A stretch of DNA of 64,000 nucleotides from CAVUCH01 sp963763095. Lineage in GTDB: Bacteria; Acidobacteriota; Vicinamibacteria; Vicinamibacterales; JAENWD01. This document shows, one piece after another, positions 63,536 to 64,000 of this stretch. Both the position numbers and the translations under genes were made by a program. Each line of letters opens with the position of its first letter. The first letter of the stretch is position 1. The notes beneath the pieces are model-generated. The model did not search any database. It was given only the letters and a program-made list of their open reading frames with translations, and was not told the DNA's origin. The DNA lies in the NCBI GenBank assembly GCA_963763095.1, contig CAVXNR010000018.1, forward strand, positions 124,001 through 188,000, written 5' to 3'.

Positions 63536-64000
63536 TCAGTTATGGGCCAGCGACGGCGTGCCGGGCTGCCCCTCGTTCGCGCGCGCGCGAGCCTCGTCGA
63601 GCGCCGCGGCAATGAACTCGTCGACGGGCCGCGGCCCCTGGTCGCCGCGGGCGCGCGCGCGCACGGCCACCGTACCCTTCAGCAGCCTCACGGTCGCCCG
63701 TGACCAGCATGTACGGAATCTTCTGCAACTGGGCTTCGCGGATCTTATATCCGATCTTCTCCTGGCGCTCGTCGAGCTCGGCGCGAAGCCCGGCCGCTGC
63801 CAGCCGTTCCACAGTCACCCGCGCATAGTCCACGTGCCGGTCGGCAATCGGCAGCACCGCGACCTGGACCGGCGCAAGCCACGAGCGGGAAGGCCCCCGC
63901 ATAGTGCTCAATCAGCATCGCGATGAACCGCTCGAAGCTGCCGAAGATGGCCCGGTGAATGACCACCGGCCGATGCTCGGTGTTGTCGGCGCCGATGTAT
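63536..64000 (-). CDS. thrS: threonyl-tRNA synthetase, C-terminal part, frameshifted
   Basis: From the window edge the frame reads Y-I-G-A-D-N-T-E-H-R-P-V-V-I-H-R-A-I-F-G-S-F-E-R-F-I, the end of the catalytic core. One shift near 63893 leads to W-L-A-P-V-Q-V-A-V-L-P-I-A-D-R-H of the anticodon-binding domain; a second near 63695 restores G-T-V-A-V-R-A-R-A-R-G-D-Q-G and the stop at 63536. The gene is essential and otherwise normal, so both shifts are probably sequence errors. It is the first gene of the thrS-infC-rpmI-rplT-pheST block. Confidence 0.93.

Overview
The window comes from a high-GC, Gram-negative bacterium. It encodes a TonB-dependent receptor, an outer-membrane beta-barrel protein, lytic transglycosylases and c-type cytochromes. 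A MacB/FtsX-type 'ADOP' permease, PEP-CTERM sorting, many large Ser/Thr kinases and the gene style point to Acidobacteriota, probably class Vicinamibacteria. That placement is inference from gene content; there is no 16S rRNA here. At least a dozen apparent single-base frameshifts interrupt conserved genes, including essential pheT and thrS, so draft-assembly indels are the likeliest cause and most of these genes are probably intact in the cell.

Layout. 1-8.3 kb (minus strand): start of a PQQ dehydrogenase, a di-haem cytochrome c, a RoxA-like di-haem protein, a catalase-like protein and a Ser/Thr kinase with AAA-ATPase and TPR parts. 8.4-9.6 kb: a small basic/aromatic protein and a winged-helix plus FHA regulator. 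9.6-18.6 kb (plus strand): an operon of FHA protein, 33-aa membrane peptide, PP2C phosphatase with beta-helix, Ser/Thr kinase, RodA/FtsW-PBP fusion and second FHA protein. It recalls the fhaA-pstP-rodA-pbpA-pkn cluster of Actinobacteria and probably couples protein phosphorylation to peptidoglycan synthesis. 18.6-26 kb is accessory: cupredoxin, Fur-controlled siderophore receptor, two unknown small proteins, GH51 arabinofuranosidase, a vapC relic and a PEP-CTERM protein. 26-31 kb: tRNA-Pro(UGG), a probable selenocysteine-containing thioredoxin-like protein (UxxC motif plus SECIS-like hairpin), a receiver/anti-sigma-type ATPase and a hybrid histidine kinase. 31-37.4 kb: ADOP permease, amino-acid permease, YihY and small proteins. 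37.7-43.4 kb: rdgB, rph, GerMN protein, cell-wall amidase, LOG protein and tmRNA. 43.4-54.2 kb: Slt-type transglycosylase, GT-C-like membrane protein, beta-barrel protein, two ABC exporter half-transporters and a small membrane protein.

54.2-64 kb (minus strand) is a housekeeping block transcribed thrS, infC, rpmI, rplT, pheS, pheT, a zapB-like gene, zapA, 6S RNA, rny, thiL, 3D-domain protein. infC appears to use an AUC start. The 6S RNA and tmRNA genes have near-identical promoters (TTGACG-N17-TAGRAT).

Two repeat themes run through the window. The first is pairs of inverted arrays of imperfect 7-bp units around short spacers in intergenic gaps, with a different heptad at each locus. The second is hairpins centred on CTTCAG, some inserted in frame inside coding sequences.
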